From Hypsibius dujardini (taxonomy: Eukaryota > Tardigrada > Eutardigrada > Parachela > Hypsibiidae), in contig LRSR01006652.1 of assembly GCA_001579985.1 (NCBI GenBank), forward strand, positions 1-47,839: a stretch of 47,839 nt of DNA. The letters run 5' to 3'. The translations under genes and the position numbers were made by a program. Below are positions 46,555 to 47,839 of this stretch, one piece after another; positions within the stretch are counted from its first letter, which is position 1; each line of letters opens with the position of its first letter. A model generated the notes under the pieces. That model was not told the DNA's origin. It worked only from the letters and a program-made list of their open reading frames with translations, and did no database searches.

Positions 46555-46951
46555 ATGGCCGATAACAGTCCGAAGGAAAAAATGACCGCGGAGCAGCTCC
46601 GGAAACGGGGGAATGAGCTGCACGACGGAAGACGCTTTCAGGAGGCTGTGGAAGTTTACTCCAAAGCCATTGTAATGTTCCCACTTACCAATTACATTAT
46701 TGGCCTATCTCTCCAGCAGTTAATTTGAATATTTATCTGTGAATGTTGCCAGATGAAAGACCCGAGCGTGCCTACATTTTACACAAATCGGGCCCTTTGC
46801 TACCTCCGTCTGCAACGATGGGATCTGGTCTGCAAAGACTGCAGTACGGCCATAGAACGAGATCCCAATTGTCTCAAGGCCTATTACTTCATGGGTGTTG
46901 CTTTCACGGAAAAGGGAAACCATGATGAGGCCATCAATCTCTTGCAAAAAG
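46555..46951 (+). CDS. STUB1: STUB1/CHIP co-chaperone E3 ligase, 5' part only
   Basis: CHIP binds the C-terminal EEVD of Hsp70/Hsp90 through three TPRs and ubiquitinates clients through a U-box. Two exons are visible (46555-46671 and 46753-46951). The start MADNSPKEKMTAEQLRKRGN is the first ATG of the frame; a GTG nine bases earlier was not used. The TPR helices read GNELHDGRRFQEAVEVYSKAI, VPTFYTNRALCYLRLQRWDL and LKAYYFMGVAFTEKGNHDEAI, matching CHIP's ...YYTNRALCYLKM... block. The exon ends one base into a codon at a GTAAGG donor. The rest of the TPR region, the coiled coil and the U-box are not in the window, so the gene runs past the right edge through an intron longer than 880 bp. An acceptor-like TATTTTTAG at 46509 suggests a spliced 5' UTR. 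Confidence 0.88.
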
Positions 46952-47839
46952 GTAAGGCTGGCAGGTTTGATGAGGCCCGTCACTGATTGTATGATTGGTG
47001 TACTGTACTGCCACGATTTTAAGGGTGGGTTAAGCCCCGCCTCCGTCACACACGCCTGTGTGCTGAGTGAGCACACACACTCACACACACACAGTTGTGC
47101 ACACCCGGTGTAAAAAACCCACCCTTATAATCGTGGCAGTACAGTACTAGTAGTACCACATAGAAGGCGAGCGAGGCTACTCAGTACTAATACTATGTTC
47201 ATAGTCCGCGTTATTTGCCAGAAGAACACTTCTGTTGTGACGTAGGTGTTCATTATCGATGCGCATATAGCAATTGTCGTATGACATTTTGCAAGAGGAA
47301 CTATGAACACTCACCAAACATTTCGCAAAACATTGCCAGACGAATGTTATTTTGAGGCGTGGTCTCGCAAGAGTTATCTGGCATACCAGAGCTGGCCAGG
47401 CAATCATAAACTGTTGATGGTTGGAATTTTCCTTGAAATTCCTATTTCGAAGTTGTTCTCCAGTTTGATCTTGTTGATATTGTATTTTTCAAATAATAAT
47501 TTATTATCCATTATTATTATTAAGTTGTCATAGTGTTGCAACTAGGACAAGCTGCTGGTACAGTACCAACAGCTTGTTTTTTTCCTCGGAAAATGTTTAA
47601 TGAAAACTGTGACTCAAAGTTTTAAAAAGAAATTACTCTGAAAAATGGAATGGCTGCGGTGATTTCCTTGGGCGGGACTATGAATTGTCAAGCTACATGT
47701 GTGTCAGACAGCTTTTCTCGCACTGACGTCACGTCCTCGCATCTCGCAATGTTTGGCGAGCGGTATCGCAAAACTCGCGAAAATTTTGTGTCACAATGAC
47801 TATGCACAAATGTTCTGGCATCTCGCATCTGACACGGAC
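46952..47839 (+). other. STUB1 intron, truncated by the window edge
   Basis: No further STUB1 coding block (the AYxLAKEQ region or U-box) was found. The stretch holds the inverted-repeat element at 47000-47147, an AT-rich patch near 47470-47530, and another TGACGTCA at about 47724-47731. Confidence 0.6.
47000..47147. mobile_element. 148-bp inverted-repeat element (MITE-like)
   Basis: The left arm 47000-47031 starts GTACTGTACTGCCACGATTT and ends AAGGGTGGGTT. The right arm 47116-47147 is its reverse complement with 1 mismatch in 32. The interior includes an (AC)n tract and a short CACACACGCCTGTGTG palindrome. There is no coding capacity. The tips match those of 6991-7131, supporting a shared family. 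As RNA it would fold into a 32-bp hairpin in the STUB1 pre-mRNA. Confidence 0.8.

Noticed and set aside
46700-47100. Minus-strand 122-codon frame overlapping STUB1
   Set aside because: It is the antisense shadow of STUB1 exon 2 and the adjacent inverted-repeat element.

Overview
The window is nuclear DNA of a compact bilaterian invertebrate. The evidence is a set of intron-rich metazoan genes with short GT-AG introns (mostly 60-130 bp) and a muscle troponin T with the PPK-V-Q...SKYERR signature of protostomes. I cannot name the phylum or species. All gene models below were assembled by eye from splice sites, reading phase and remembered family consensus. Four of them (IQ protein, CUL1, troponin T, ZEB) give an exon sum divisible by three with no stop. 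AMP deaminase does so only if two single missing bases are restored.

Layout, left to right. 0-3.3 kb: no host gene, but a decayed CENP-B/pogo-like transposase fragment, a 39-bp tandem duplication and a small inverted-repeat element. 3.3-5.9 kb (+): acylated IQ-motif protein of the igloo/GAP-43 type. 5.9-8.7 kb: an unidentified ORF and a second small inverted-repeat element. 8.7-15.3 kb (+): AMP deaminase in about 24 exons, including a probable 7-nt microexon; one intron is inflated to 2.6 kb by a fold-back-like element. 15.8-16.6 kb (-): NDUFA8, a complex I subunit. 17.8-20.9 kb (-): troponin T with a 6-nt microexon; its last exon lies between two oppositely oriented copies of one inverted-repeat transposon. 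22.4-23.0 kb (+): possible fragment of an unidentified gene. 23.4-24.9 kb (-): NUDT6-like Nudix hydrolase. 25.6-29.7 kb (+): cullin-1. 30.5-39.7 kb (-): ZEB/zfh-1 zinc-finger homeodomain repressor, with a proposed first coding exon 5.8 kb upstream. 39.7-46.5 kb: no recognisable gene, rich in simple repeats, with TGACGTCA-bearing modules near 45.2-45.7 kb. 46.6 kb to the edge (+): 5' end of STUB1/CHIP, with a small inverted-repeat element in its intron.

The genes are unrelated housekeeping, muscle and developmental loci with no operon. AMPD/NDUFA8 and CUL1/ZEB are convergent; NUDT6-like and CUL1 are divergent with about 650 bp between start codons. I found no CRISPR array, tRNA, rRNA or clearly new multi-gene system. 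The most notable features are the non-autonomous repeat elements inside introns, the microexons, and several single-base frame breaks in otherwise well-conserved genes.
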